Source of the DNA: Methanolobus sp. UBA32
Lineage (GTDB): Archaea; Halobacteriota; Methanosarcinia; Methanosarcinales; Methanosarcinaceae
Length of the DNA stretch: 51,537 nucleotides
Direction: 5' to 3'
Assembly (NCBI GenBank): GCA_002507205.1
Contig: DAZF01000045.1
Coordinates: 44,024-95,560, forward strand
Notes under the pieces: model-generated
Told to the model about the DNA's origin: nothing
The model's database searches: none
What the model saw: the letters and a program-made list of their open reading frames with translations, nothing else
Translations under genes and position numbers: made by a program
Shown: positions 1 to 8,172 of the stretch, in pieces
How positions within the stretch are numbered: position 1 is the first letter of the stretch
Layout of the letters: each line of letters starts with the position of its first letter

Positions 1-202
1 AGTGCTGGCTCATGTGGGCGCGCTTGCCTGCCTCAATTACAAGGTTATCCCTGCCTTTGTTGTAAACAAAAAGGTTTATCCTGATCTCATCAGTTGCCGG
101 CTGATATATTTTAGCTATTTTTGCATCTATTATAGATGTCTCACCAGAGCTAAGCTCAAGTGCAAGAGTAGCTACATCAGCACTTGTCATTTCCTTCTTC
201 AT
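1..202 (-). CDS. RqcH/NEMF-like (NFACT) protein, N-terminal part only
   Basis: The gene runs off the left edge, so only the first 67 codons are visible. The reverse-strand reading starts at an ATG (202-200) and gives MKKEMTSADVATLALELS, followed by IDAKIAKIYQP and later NLVIEAGKRAHMSQ. This is the N-terminal pattern of archaeal RqcH/Rqc2 homologues, often annotated as fibronectin-binding (NFACT) proteins. Known members bind stalled large ribosomal subunits and take part in ribosome-associated quality control. A second in-frame ATG lies four codons downstream. The gene is divergent from priS, and the 98-bp gap between them must hold both promoters. Family assignment is from sequence recall of a short segment, so it is good but not certain. 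Confidence 0.72.
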   Translation of the reverse strand, partial: MKKEMTSADVATLALELSSGETSIIDAKIAKIYQPATDEIRINLFVYNKGRDNLVIEAGKRAHMSQH

Positions 203-300
203 GCGGGGACTATTATGTAGATGGTGACTATAAGGTTTATGACGCATTAAATAGATTAAATAGCAAATCATGATTCCCGGAGAGGAGACAAAAACATCAG

Positions 301-1476
301 ATGAATGAGAGCACAAGACAATATTTAGTATCTGCATTCCAGAATTACTATTCCCGGGCAGACATAAGACTGCCACCAGAATTCACATCGAGGGAATGGG
401 GATTCATCGAATTCACAAGTGGCCAGGATACTTTCATGAAGAGACATCGTGCCTTTGGTTCCGAAGGTGAACTCCATGATTACCTAAGAGGCATTGGCCC
501 GGCACACGCTTACTATTCAGTGGCATATTACGAGTACCCCGGTGCCCCAAAGATGAAAGAAAAAAACTGGTTAAAAGCAGACCTTATATTCGATATTGAC
601 TCCGACCACCTGCCCGGCGACATTAATTCGTATGCCGACATGCTTGAAAAAGGCAAAAGAGAAACGTTGAAACTCCTTGAATTTCTAATAGGGGATTTTG
701 GATTCAACGAAAATCAGGTACATGCTGTTTTTTCAGGAGGAAGAGGATACCACTTCCACATCAGTGAGGAATCTGTGCTTTCACTGGGAAGCCCGGAGAG
801 AAGAGAAATTGTTGATTATGTAAGCTCCAAGGGCCTCAACCTGGAAAGGATATTCTCCAAAAGAGATATTACAGGAGATGCAGGGGCTGAATCAGCTAAA
901 ATGGCAGTGCTTCCATCAGAGGATGAAGGAGGATGGGGCGGGAGAATCAACCGCTACCTCATATCATACCTTTCATCCCTGGCCAGAGATGAAAATGCTA
1001 TTAAGATACTGACAGGATTCAAGGGAATTGGGAAAAAGACTGCAGAGAATTTAGTGGAAGTCTTCCAGGATGAAGCACGTGTGGCATCGTTACGAAATGG
1101 CAAGATGGATGCACTTGGAGGAATCAAGAAAGAGATACTGGAGACGATCGTGAAGCAGGGTGTTTCCCAGATGGCTGCGTGTGTTGACGAGCCGGTCACC
1201 GCAGATATCAAGCGTCTGATACGCCTCCCCGGGTCACTGCACGGCAAATCAGGGATGAAGGTCACAGCCCTTTCCATACAGGAACTTGAAGAATTCGAAC
1301 CATTGAATGATGCCATTGTGTTCAGTGATAAGTCGGTAAAAATAAAAGTGATAAAACCGTTTGCTGTGCAAATGAAAGGAAAGGACCTCATGGTCGAAGA
1401 AGGCGTACAGGATGTACCGGAGTATGCCGCAGTATATCTTATGTGTAGAGGTGTAGCGGAATATGGATCACACTGA
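301..1476 (+). CDS. priS: DNA primase small (catalytic) subunit PriS
   Basis: This is the catalytic subunit of the archaeal/eukaryotic-type primase, which makes primers for DNA replication with PriL. The 391 residues match the usual archaeal length. The metal-binding motif DIDSDH is visible with D98 and D100, and the nucleotide-binding motif SGGRGYHFH lies at 145-153. An RBS-like GGAGAGGAG sits about 14 nt upstream of the ATG. The 3' end overlaps the next gene, a GINS subunit, by 14 nt, so the two replication proteins are probably translated together. PriL is not in this window. Confidence 0.97.
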   Translation: MNESTRQYLVSAFQNYYSRADIRLPPEFTSREWGFIEFTSGQDTFMKRHRAFGSEGELHDYLRGIGPAHAYYSVAYYEYPGAPKMKEKNWLKADLIFDIDSDHLPGDINSYADMLEKGKRETLKLLEFLIGDFGFNENQVHAVFSGGRGYHFHISEESVLSLGSPERREIVDYVSSKGLNLERIFSKRDITGDAGAESAKMAVLPSEDEGGWGGRINRYLISYLSSLARDENAIKILTGFKGIGKKTAENLVEVFQDEARVASLRNGKMDALGGIKKEILETIVKQGVSQMAACVDEPVTADIKRLIRLPGSLHGKSGMKVTALSIQELEEFEPLNDAIVFSDKSVKIKVIKPFAVQMKGKDLMVEEGVQDVPEYAAVYLMCRGVAEYGSH

Positions 1477-2161
1477 ACTCAAAAACGTGCTCAGGGAAGA
1501 AAGCAGTTCTGCACTTAAGTCACTGCACCCGAGCTTTTTCCCGGATGTGGAAAAATACGTGAAGGAGCTTGAAGAAGAGATACTCAATGTAAATAATCCA
1601 CGCTCCGTTGAGTCAAAGATGCTTGATACTGAGTTGCAGAGTGCGATCACAGATATTGAAGTGATATTTATACGCCGCATCCGCAAAATAATAACCAGTG
1701 CAACAACAAATGCATTTTCCAGCAAGTCCCCTTCCCAGGATCTGGGCAAACTGCTTCCTGAAGAGAGGAAAGTATATGATGCTGTACTTTCAGCCATTAA
1801 TACAGCACGTAAAGAATTGATCGAACCGATACTCGACCCCCAGATGATCAAGAGCAGAGTGAAGACAGGTGCAGGAAAAGAGACTTTAACCCCTAATACA
1901 AAGGAAGATGTGCAAATTGACCGTCGTGATGGCGAGCAGTCGATAGCTGCCAGTCCCGGGAATGACAGGGACAATAAAGATGAAATAGGCAAAAGTAATA
2001 TAAATAAAGAATTCGTTGTTGTGCGAATACTGGAGGACCTGCCTACTTTCAAGGCTATGGATAATCGCAATTATACATTACATGCCGAAGACGTTGCCGT
2101 TTTACCGGCCCTGAATGCAAAAGGGCTGATCAAACGAAATGTGGCACAAATAATCCTATAA
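1463..2161 (+). CDS. GINS complex subunit (Gins51/Gins15 type)
   Basis: Archaeal GINS joins Cdc45/RecJ-like protein and MCM in the replicative helicase. The 232-residue protein has a helical N-terminal A domain (roughly 1-110), an acidic, low-complexity linker (about 130-180), and a small C-terminal B domain (about 183-232) that ends in LIKRNVAQIIL. The A-then-B order and the length fit the Gins51 (Gins15) class rather than Gins23. It overlaps priS by 14 nt, a neighbourhood typical of euryarchaea. Assignment rests on domain order, gene context and the C-terminal motif. Confidence 0.88.
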   Translation: MDHTELKNVLREESSSALKSLHPSFFPDVEKYVKELEEEILNVNNPRSVESKMLDTELQSAITDIEVIFIRRIRKIITSATTNAFSSKSPSQDLGKLLPEERKVYDAVLSAINTARKELIEPILDPQMIKSRVKTGAGKETLTPNTKEDVQIDRRDGEQSIAASPGNDRDNKDEIGKSNINKEFVVVRILEDLPTFKAMDNRNYTLHAEDVAVLPALNAKGLIKRNVAQIIL

Positions 2162-2190
2162 AAAATATCTAACTTATCAAGGTGAAGATA

Positions 2191-2651
<461 letters not shown>

Positions 2652-2667
2652 ATAAAAGTGATTTATA

Positions 2668-3468
2668 ATGGATGAGAACATTTGGCCCGAAAGCGGGGAT
2701 TTTGTTGTTTGTACCGTAAAGAGCGTTACGGACTTTGGTGCATACACCACCCTTGAAGAATTCGATGGAAAGGAAGGATTTATCCACATATCGGAGATCA
2801 AGGCCGGATGGGTCAAATATGTAAGAGACCACGTACGTGAAGGTCAGAAAGTAGTCTGCAAAGTATTGAATGTAGACCCTTCACGCCGCCACATTGACCT
2901 GTCCCTAAAGGATGTCAACGAGCATCAGAAACGTGCGAAGATACAGGACTGGAAGAACGAACAGAAGGCATTTAAGTGGCTTCAGTTCGTTTCAGAGGAA
3001 ACAGGCACCGGCGAAGAAGAGATGGATAAATTAAAGCTCAAATTGCTGGAGAGCTTCGGCAGCCTTTATTCCGCATTTGAAGAAGCAGCCATCAATTCAG
3101 AGGATGCCTTCAACGAAGTAAAGATGAAGAAGAAGCTTGTTTCAAGCATCGTCAGTGTCGCTCAGAGCAACATCAAATTGCCTTTTATAGACATTGCGGG
3201 ATTTGTAGACCTTAACTGCTTCCTACCTGACGGAATCGAGATCATTAAGCAGGCCCTTAGCGCCGGAAATAATGTTGAGAAAGATGAAGATGTCAGAGTG
3301 GAGATCAGTTATACCGGTGCTCCAAGATATCGCATAAAAGTGATAGCTCCTGACTATAAGAAAGCAGAAGCGGTATTGAAGAAGTCTGCAACAGCAGCAA
3401 TCAGTACTATTGAAAAGCTTGGTGGAAAAGGCGAATTCCACAGGCACAATGACACCGTAAAGGCGTGA
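2668..3468 (+). CDS. eif2a: Translation initiation factor aIF2 subunit alpha
   Basis: The alpha subunit of the aIF2 heterotrimer, which delivers initiator Met-tRNA to the small ribosomal subunit. The 266 residues show an N-terminal S1/OB domain (about 8-83, including GDFVVCTVKSVTDFGAY and RRHIDLSLKDV), a central helical domain, and a C-terminal alpha/beta domain that binds the gamma subunit. Length and order match the archaeal family. The end of the gene, around its TGA stop, carries the GGCGTGA RBS of nop10. Archaeal aIF2-alpha lacks the regulatory serine segment of the eukaryotic protein, and none is evident here. Confidence 0.97.
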   Translation: MDENIWPESGDFVVCTVKSVTDFGAYTTLEEFDGKEGFIHISEIKAGWVKYVRDHVREGQKVVCKVLNVDPSRRHIDLSLKDVNEHQKRAKIQDWKNEQKAFKWLQFVSEETGTGEEEMDKLKLKLLESFGSLYSAFEEAAINSEDAFNEVKMKKKLVSSIVSVAQSNIKLPFIDIAGFVDLNCFLPDGIEIIKQALSAGNNVEKDEDVRVEISYTGAPRYRIKVIAPDYKKAEAVLKKSATAAISTIEKLGGKGEFHRHNDTVKA

Positions 3469-3475
3469 GATACCT

Positions 3476-3649
3476 TTGGGACAAAAAATCTTCAAATGCA
3501 GGAACTGCGGCAGATACACACTGGAAACAGTCTGCCAGCAATGTGGTTTGAGTACTGTTAGGCCACAACCTGCAAAATTTTCCCCAAAAGACCCTTATGG
3601 AAAATATCGCAGGTTAGCGAGAAAGGAGGGAATTCTATGCAGGAAATAG
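3476..3649 (+). CDS. nop10: H/ACA RNP protein Nop10
   Basis: A short 57-residue gene starting with TTG at 3476. It translates as (M)GQKIFKCRNCGRYTLE, continuing through SPKDPYGKYRRLARKEG. Nop10 stabilises Cbf5 in archaeal H/ACA ribonucleoproteins, which convert uridine to pseudouridine in rRNA. The zinc-binding cysteines C8, C11, C20 and C23 and the DPYGKYRR motif are clear. GGCGTGA, at the end of the aIF2-alpha gene, is the likely RBS. It overlaps the PAC2 gene by 13 nt. A gene this short with a TTG start is easily missed. Confidence 0.95.
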   Translation: MGQKIFKCRNCGRYTLETVCQQCGLSTVRPQPAKFSPKDPYGKYRRLARKEGILCRK

Positions 3650-4413
3650 AAGTAATTCGTATCAAAGAAGACGTTCAGCTTAAAGACCCTATATTAATAG
3701 TGGGACTTCCCGGAGTGGGACATGTTGGAAAACTTGTCGCTGAACACCTGGTAGAAGAACTCGACGCAGAAAAAATACTGGAGATATATTCCCATCATTT
3801 TCCACCTCAGGTTCTTGTAGATGAGAACAGTGAGATTCATCTGGTAAACAATGAGATCCATGTTTGCAAAACCGAAAAGTATGACATACTGGCACTCATA
3901 GGAGATCACCAGAGCTCTTCAACAGAAGGACATTATAAGCTCTGTACACTTTACCTTGATATTGCCCGGGAATTTGGAGTGAAAAGAATATATACACTTG
4001 GTGGCTTCCCTACCGGACAACTTACCTATTCTGACGAAGTACTCGGTGCAGTTAACAACACAGAACTTGTTGAAGAACTCAAAGAGCACGGAGTCACCTT
4101 TAAGGAAAACGAACCCGGCGGAGGGATCGTTGGTGCTTCCGGACTTTTGCTCGGAATGAGCAAATTAAAGAATATAGATGCAGCATGCCTTATGGGACTC
4201 ACTTCCGGTTATCTTGTAGATCCTAAAAGTGCACAGTCATTGCTTAAGGTCATCTCTAAGATATTAGAGATAGACATTGATGTAGGACCTCTTGAAGAGC
4301 GTGCCAAGGAAATGGAAAAGATTGTTGCAAGGCTTAAGGAAGTAGAGCAGCAACAGAAAGGAATACCTGACATGAACTCTGTCAAGGATGAGGACCTGAG
4401 ATATATAGGCTAA
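3637..4413 (+). CDS. PAC2 family protein (putative proteasome assembly chaperone)
   Basis: The 258-residue protein has the PAC2 family N-terminus (DPILIVGLPGVGHVGKLVAEHL, here abbreviated to its GLPGVGHVGK core) and a C-terminal coiled-coil segment (about 215-245). Eukaryotic PAC2 helps 20S proteasome assembly; the archaeal function is inferred and not settled. The ATG at 3637 has a strong AAAGGAGG RBS and lies inside the nop10 gene. The aIF2-alpha/nop10/PAC2 order is a conserved archaeal arrangement, which suggests a link between protein synthesis and turnover. Confidence 0.9.
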   Translation: MQEIEVIRIKEDVQLKDPILIVGLPGVGHVGKLVAEHLVEELDAEKILEIYSHHFPPQVLVDENSEIHLVNNEIHVCKTEKYDILALIGDHQSSSTEGHYKLCTLYLDIAREFGVKRIYTLGGFPTGQLTYSDEVLGAVNNTELVEELKEHGVTFKENEPGGGIVGASGLLLGMSKLKNIDAACLMGLTSGYLVDPKSAQSLLKVISKILEIDIDVGPLEERAKEMEKIVARLKEVEQQQKGIPDMNSVKDEDLRYIG

Positions 4414-4419
4414 GATCCA

Positions 4420-5640
4420 ATGTTAATCAATGCCGACCTTCATCTGCATTCCAAATATTCGATGGCTTGCTCGAATAAAATGGAACTGCCGGTAATGGCA
4501 GAGGAAGCGGCGAAAAAAGGTATAGACCTGGTTGCAACAGGGGACTGTACACATCCCGATTGGTTAAAGGAAATCAAAAAGGCAGCAGTGGATGATGAGA
4601 CTGTAGCCATCGGGAAAACTAATTTTATAATCACTACTGAAGTGGAAGATAACAGCCGCGTACATCACTTGCTTCTTTTACCATCTATCTCAAAAGCTGA
4701 AGAGCTTGCAGAGAGATTGAACAAATATGCCAATCTCAAGGTTGATGGAAGACCCACGGTCAGGCTTAATGGATGTGAAATTGCCGAGATTGCAAAGGAT
4801 ATAGATGCAATGATAGGCCCCTGTCATGCATTCACTCCATGGACAGCATTGTATGCATACCATGATTCCCTCAAAAGTTGCTATGGAGATATGACAAACT
4901 ATGTTTCATTCCTTGAACTTGGCCTGAGTGCTGATAGTGACTATGCCGACAGGATAGAAGAACTCCACAGACTTACTTTCCTTTCCAATTCCGATGCACA
5001 TTCCCCCTGGTCCAACAAACTCGCACGGGAGTTCAACCAGCTCAACGTTCCTGAAGTGTCCTTTGAAGGACTCCGAAAAGCGATCTTAAGAGAGGACGGC
5101 TACGGAGTTACCTATAATGCAGGATTCTACCCACAGGAAGGAAAATACAATGAATCCGCATGTATCAAATGTTATACACATTACAGCTTAGAAGAATGCC
5201 TGGCATCCAACTGGAAATGTGCCAAATGTGGCGGAATTATCAAAAAAGGTGTTAAGGACAGGGTGAACGAGCTTGCGAATTACGATGAACCAAAACATCC
5301 CGCACACAGGCCGCCATATGTACACCTGATGCCCCTTTCTGAGATCATCATGACAGCTCTGGGACATGCAAGCATAACCACCAAGGGCGTGCAGACTGCA
5401 TGGAACGGCCTGATGCAAAGATATGGTAACGAATTGAATGTGCTCCTGAATGCCAATCTCAGCGAAATGGATTTCCCGGACAAACGTGTTGCAAATGCAA
5501 TACTTGCCTTCAGGGAAAAGAGACTCATAATACACCCCGGTGGCGGTGGCCAGTACGGCCACATTGAGATTCCAAAAGAAATAGAGGATATAAAACCAGC
5601 TCACCATAAGGATAATCAGAGTTCTCTCTTTGACTTCTAA
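4420..5640 (+). CDS. Endonuclease Q (EndoQ), PHP-domain DNA repair nuclease
   Basis: The 406 residues start with the PHP metal motif ADLHLHSKYS (D6, H8, H10) and include NSDAHSPW, another PHP metal-site motif. Zinc-finger cysteines are at 248, 251, 267 and 270, with C260 between. This architecture matches EndoQ, which nicks DNA 5' of deaminated bases (uracil, hypoxanthine) and abasic sites. The C-terminal end QSSLFDF looks like a PIP box for binding the sliding clamp PCNA (Q, then hydrophobic, then two aromatic residues), as expected for this family. It follows the PAC2 gene by 6 nt. Confidence 0.92.
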   Translation: MLINADLHLHSKYSMACSNKMELPVMAEEAAKKGIDLVATGDCTHPDWLKEIKKAAVDDETVAIGKTNFIITTEVEDNSRVHHLLLLPSISKAEELAERLNKYANLKVDGRPTVRLNGCEIAEIAKDIDAMIGPCHAFTPWTALYAYHDSLKSCYGDMTNYVSFLELGLSADSDYADRIEELHRLTFLSNSDAHSPWSNKLAREFNQLNVPEVSFEGLRKAILREDGYGVTYNAGFYPQEGKYNESACIKCYTHYSLEECLASNWKCAKCGGIIKKGVKDRVNELANYDEPKHPAHRPPYVHLMPLSEIIMTALGHASITTKGVQTAWNGLMQRYGNELNVLLNANLSEMDFPDKRVANAILAFREKRLIIHPGGGGQYGHIEIPKEIEDIKPAHHKDNQSSLFDF

Positions 5641-5689
5641 ACATTACCTCGTTACCTTTTTAAGAGATTAAGACCTTCAAACCCAAAGT

Positions 5690-5803
5690 GCCGAGGTGGC
5701 AGAGCGGACTAATCCAGTGGCAAATGTCCTGGAGTCCATACGCGACCGGCTCGAGACCGGTTTCTCCGGAAGGAGTGCTTGGGTTCAAATCCCAACCTCG
5801 GCG
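5690..5803 (+). tRNA. tRNA-Ser(CGA) with apparent D-arm intron
   Basis: The acceptor stem GCCGAGG (5690-5696) pairs with CCTCGGC (5796-5802), followed by discriminator G5803; CCA is not encoded. The anticodon stem-loop is perfect: ACCGG (5745-5749), loop CTCGAGA with anticodon CGA at 5752-5754, CCGGT (5757-5761). The long variable arm CTCC-GGAA-GGAG and the T arm TTGGG-TTCAAAT-CCCAA follow. Long variable arm, G73 and CGA all give serine. The gene is 114 nt, about 27-28 nt longer than a class II tRNA. The excess lies in the D arm (about 5714-5741). Confidence 0.93.
5714..5741 (+). other. Probable tRNA intron in the D-arm of tRNA-Ser(CGA)
   Basis: Removing this 28-nt stretch restores a normal D arm in which GCA (10-12) pairs with TGC (23-25), and gives an 86-nt tRNA. 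The stretch folds as bulge-helix-bulge-like RNA: GGACT (5706-5710) pairs with AGTCC (5733-5737), a 3-nt bulge AAT (5711-5713) follows, then CCAG (5714-5717) pairs with CTGG (5729-5732). The opposite-side bulge is ATA or ATAC (5738-5741), so it may be 4 nt rather than the ideal 3. Exact splice sites are uncertain by 1-2 nt. Confidence 0.65.
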
Positions 5804-6212
5804 TTCTGCTTTTTCCAACAATAGACATGCATAGTACTTATTTTTAAAGTATCAATGAGAAACTTCAGATAAATCAAGTTCCATAGATTTTTACATTTAC
5901 ATAAATATTTATATACCAGTCCTTGAAATATTGTATTAGGGATTTTAAGTAAGGGAGGAAATTTTTAAAAGAAGAAAACAGTAATTACAAATCTCAAAAA
6001 GGGCGGTTTGTTTTAGCTGGTATCATTGGGCAGTAAACACCCACCTTTAATTAGTTTTATTGGTTTCCGTGCAGGAATTTTAGACCATCTGAGGTTTAAT
6101 TCATACTTTATGACAGGTCATTGCCATTATTAGATTATTCCGACCGCAAATATCTTTAATAATGAAGTAAAGGAACCTTACATAGTATGTCAATTAATAT
6201 AATAATTATGTT
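5804..6212. other. Gene-free stretch with one clear TATA box
   Basis: No credible ORF or RNA gene was found in these 409 bp. A TATA-like element lies at 5903-5915 (AAATATTTATATA). If it serves the kinase gene at 6213, transcription would start near 5940 and leave a leader of about 270 nt, long for this organism. A small untranslated RNA is an alternative, but I see no strong hairpin to support one. A second, weaker AT-rich element lies near 6150. Confidence 0.35.
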
Positions 6213-7865
6213 ATGGTAAATCCGAAGATGATACCAACAAAAAATAACCCTAAAAATGAGGCTGATAATGAAGATTATCAGAAGATAATAAAAGAGCTAA
6301 AAGAAAAAACAGACGATCTAAGTGCCAGATTAGAGGCATCTGAGTCTGAATTAAACGAAGTTAAACAGTTTTACACTGAAAGACTCGACAACCTCAACGA
6401 TGTTCTTTTTTCAGTTGATACCGAGGGTTATTTCACATACATCAATCCTGCCATTAAAAATATAACCGGCTATGAGATAGAAGAGGTTCTTGGAACGCAT
6501 TTTACAAAACATGTCCATCCGAATGATGTTAGCGGACTGCTTGAAGACATTGAAAAAACAGTTTCAGGCGAACATAAGCCCTACATGTTCAGAATAATCA
6601 AGAAGGATGGCTCAATAAGTTATGTGCACACAACATCCCGCCCAATTGTTAAAAATGGAGAATTCGCAGGCATCAATGGCCTTATGGTTGATATTGCCAG
6701 GTTGAAACAGATAGAGTTCAAACTTAAGGAAGAGAGGGACAGGGCACAAAAATATCTCGATATCGTAGGAGTTATCATTCTCGTCATGGACAGAGAAGGG
6801 AAGATCAAACTGATCAACAAAAAAGGATGCGAACTGTTAGGATATGGAGAACGTGACCTTATATCTAAAAACTGGTTTGAAATATCAGTCCCTGAAGAAC
6901 TTCAGATAAAAGCTAAAATTGACTATTCCAGACTGATGGACGGAAAGATCGAACTTCGACCTTATTTTGAAGCCCCCATCCAGATCAAAGATGAAACAAG
7001 GTTCTTTGCATGGCATAACATCTTACTTGAGGACGACGAGGGTAATATTACAGGAGTGCTATCATCAGGGAACGACATCACTGACCGAAGAAAGGCTGAA
7101 GAAGCACTTGTTTTTGCTAAGCTGATATCTGATAATGCCCATCGTACAAAGAAACAGTTCCTTTCTAACATCAGTCATGAACTCAGGACACCTTTAAACC
7201 TGATAATCGGATATTCCGACCTGCTCCACGAAGACTATGTCGGCACCACAAATGAAGCACAAAAACAATACCTTGAGGTTATCAAAAGAAGTGGTAATCG
7301 ATTGCTTCTTTTAATTAACTCCATGATAGAGCTCTCAGCCATTGAAGAAGGAAAAACAGAACTTGAAATGAAGGAATTCTATATCCCCATACTAATTAAG
7401 GATATAGAGAATTCAACACGCCCGATGGCAAAAAAGAAGCAAGTGAATCTGGAGTTCGAACTTGAAGATGATGTGACAACCATATGTGCGGATAAAGAAA
7501 AAATAAAAACCGTTCTTTATAATCTCATTAGCAATGCAATAAAGTTCACATCTTTGTCAGGAGATGTAAAAGTTAAAATCGCCAGGGATGAGCAAATGTT
7601 AAAAATATCCGTCAAAGATACAGGTATTGGCATGGAAAAATCGGAGATGGATAAATTATTTCAACCATTCTCGCAAATTGATTCTTCGCTCAATCGTAGA
7701 TTTGAAGGTGCTGGCCTTGGACTTATAATAGTGAAAGAATTCATAGAAATGCATGGTGGAAACATACAGGTTGAAAGTGAAATAAACAAAGGAAGCAATT
7801 TTACCTTTTTTATCCCCATGCTCCCTGAAGAAAACCAGACACAAATCAGGCATCTTTTAATTTAA
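6213..7865 (+). CDS. Soluble PAS-PAS sensor histidine kinase
   Basis: A 550-residue kinase with no transmembrane segment, so probably cytoplasmic. Order: charged coiled coil (about 20-55), PAS 1 (about 57-165), PAS 2 (about 175-290), HisKA dimerisation domain with phospho-acceptor H322 in SNISHELRTPL, then the ATPase domain with N box LISNAIKF and G boxes VKDTGIGM and GAGLGL. It probably senses a small ligand or redox state through PAS, but no cofactor residue can be named. There is no receiver domain. No clear RBS precedes the ATG. The last 20 bp overlap the convergent YbjQ-like gene. Confidence 0.93.
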   Translation: MVNPKMIPTKNNPKNEADNEDYQKIIKELKEKTDDLSARLEASESELNEVKQFYTERLDNLNDVLFSVDTEGYFTYINPAIKNITGYEIEEVLGTHFTKHVHPNDVSGLLEDIEKTVSGEHKPYMFRIIKKDGSISYVHTTSRPIVKNGEFAGINGLMVDIARLKQIEFKLKEERDRAQKYLDIVGVIILVMDREGKIKLINKKGCELLGYGERDLISKNWFEISVPEELQIKAKIDYSRLMDGKIELRPYFEAPIQIKDETRFFAWHNILLEDDEGNITGVLSSGNDITDRRKAEEALVFAKLISDNAHRTKKQFLSNISHELRTPLNLIIGYSDLLHEDYVGTTNEAQKQYLEVIKRSGNRLLLLINSMIELSAIEEGKTELEMKEFYIPILIKDIENSTRPMAKKKQVNLEFELEDDVTTICADKEKIKTVLYNLISNAIKFTSLSGDVKVKIARDEQMLKISVKDTGIGMEKSEMDKLFQPFSQIDSSLNRRFEGAGLGLIIVKEFIEMHGGNIQVESEINKGSNFTFFIPMLPEENQTQIRHLLI

Positions 7866-8163
7866 CTGCAGTGCCATAAGCAAGCAATTCAGCTGCACCG
7901 GCCATTGTCTGGGAAGTTGTGAATCGCACATTTACAACTGCATCAGCACCAATTTCTATTGCATTTTCCACCATACGGTCAAATGCCTCTTTCCTTGCCT
8001 GTGTAAGCATATCGGAATAACCTTTTAGCTCCCCGCCAACGATATTTTTCAGAACTGCCATAATATCACTCCCGATATGTTTGGCACGTACAGTATTCCC
8101 GAATACCACAGCAATTATCTCAAGTTCCTTTCCATCAATTCCGTTTGTTGTTGTCACGATCAT
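7846..8163 (-). CDS. YbjQ/UPF0145 family protein
   Basis: A 105-residue protein with the family pattern MIVTTTNGIDGKELE near the start and IGADAVVNVRF near the end. The family is described as a heavy-metal-binding-domain-like, pentamer-forming fold; its biological role is unknown. The start is placed at the third codon of the open frame (ATG at 8163) because GAGGG lies at a proper distance only from this ATG, and homologues begin MIV. It follows the membrane kinase gene by 9 nt on the same strand, so it may be the last gene of the HTH-REC/kinase operon. It converges with and overlaps the PAS kinase gene by 18-20 bp. Confidence 0.85.
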   Translation of the reverse strand: MIVTTTNGIDGKELEIIAVVFGNTVRAKHIGSDIMAVLKNIVGGELKGYSDMLTQARKEAFDRMVENAIEIGADAVVNVRFTTSQTMAGAAELLAYGTAVKLKDA

Positions 8164-8172
8164 TGACATCCC

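Noticed and set aside
2..220. 72-codon plus-strand frame at the left edge
   Set aside because: The opposite strand encodes the conserved N-terminus of an RqcH-like protein; the plus frame has no pattern.
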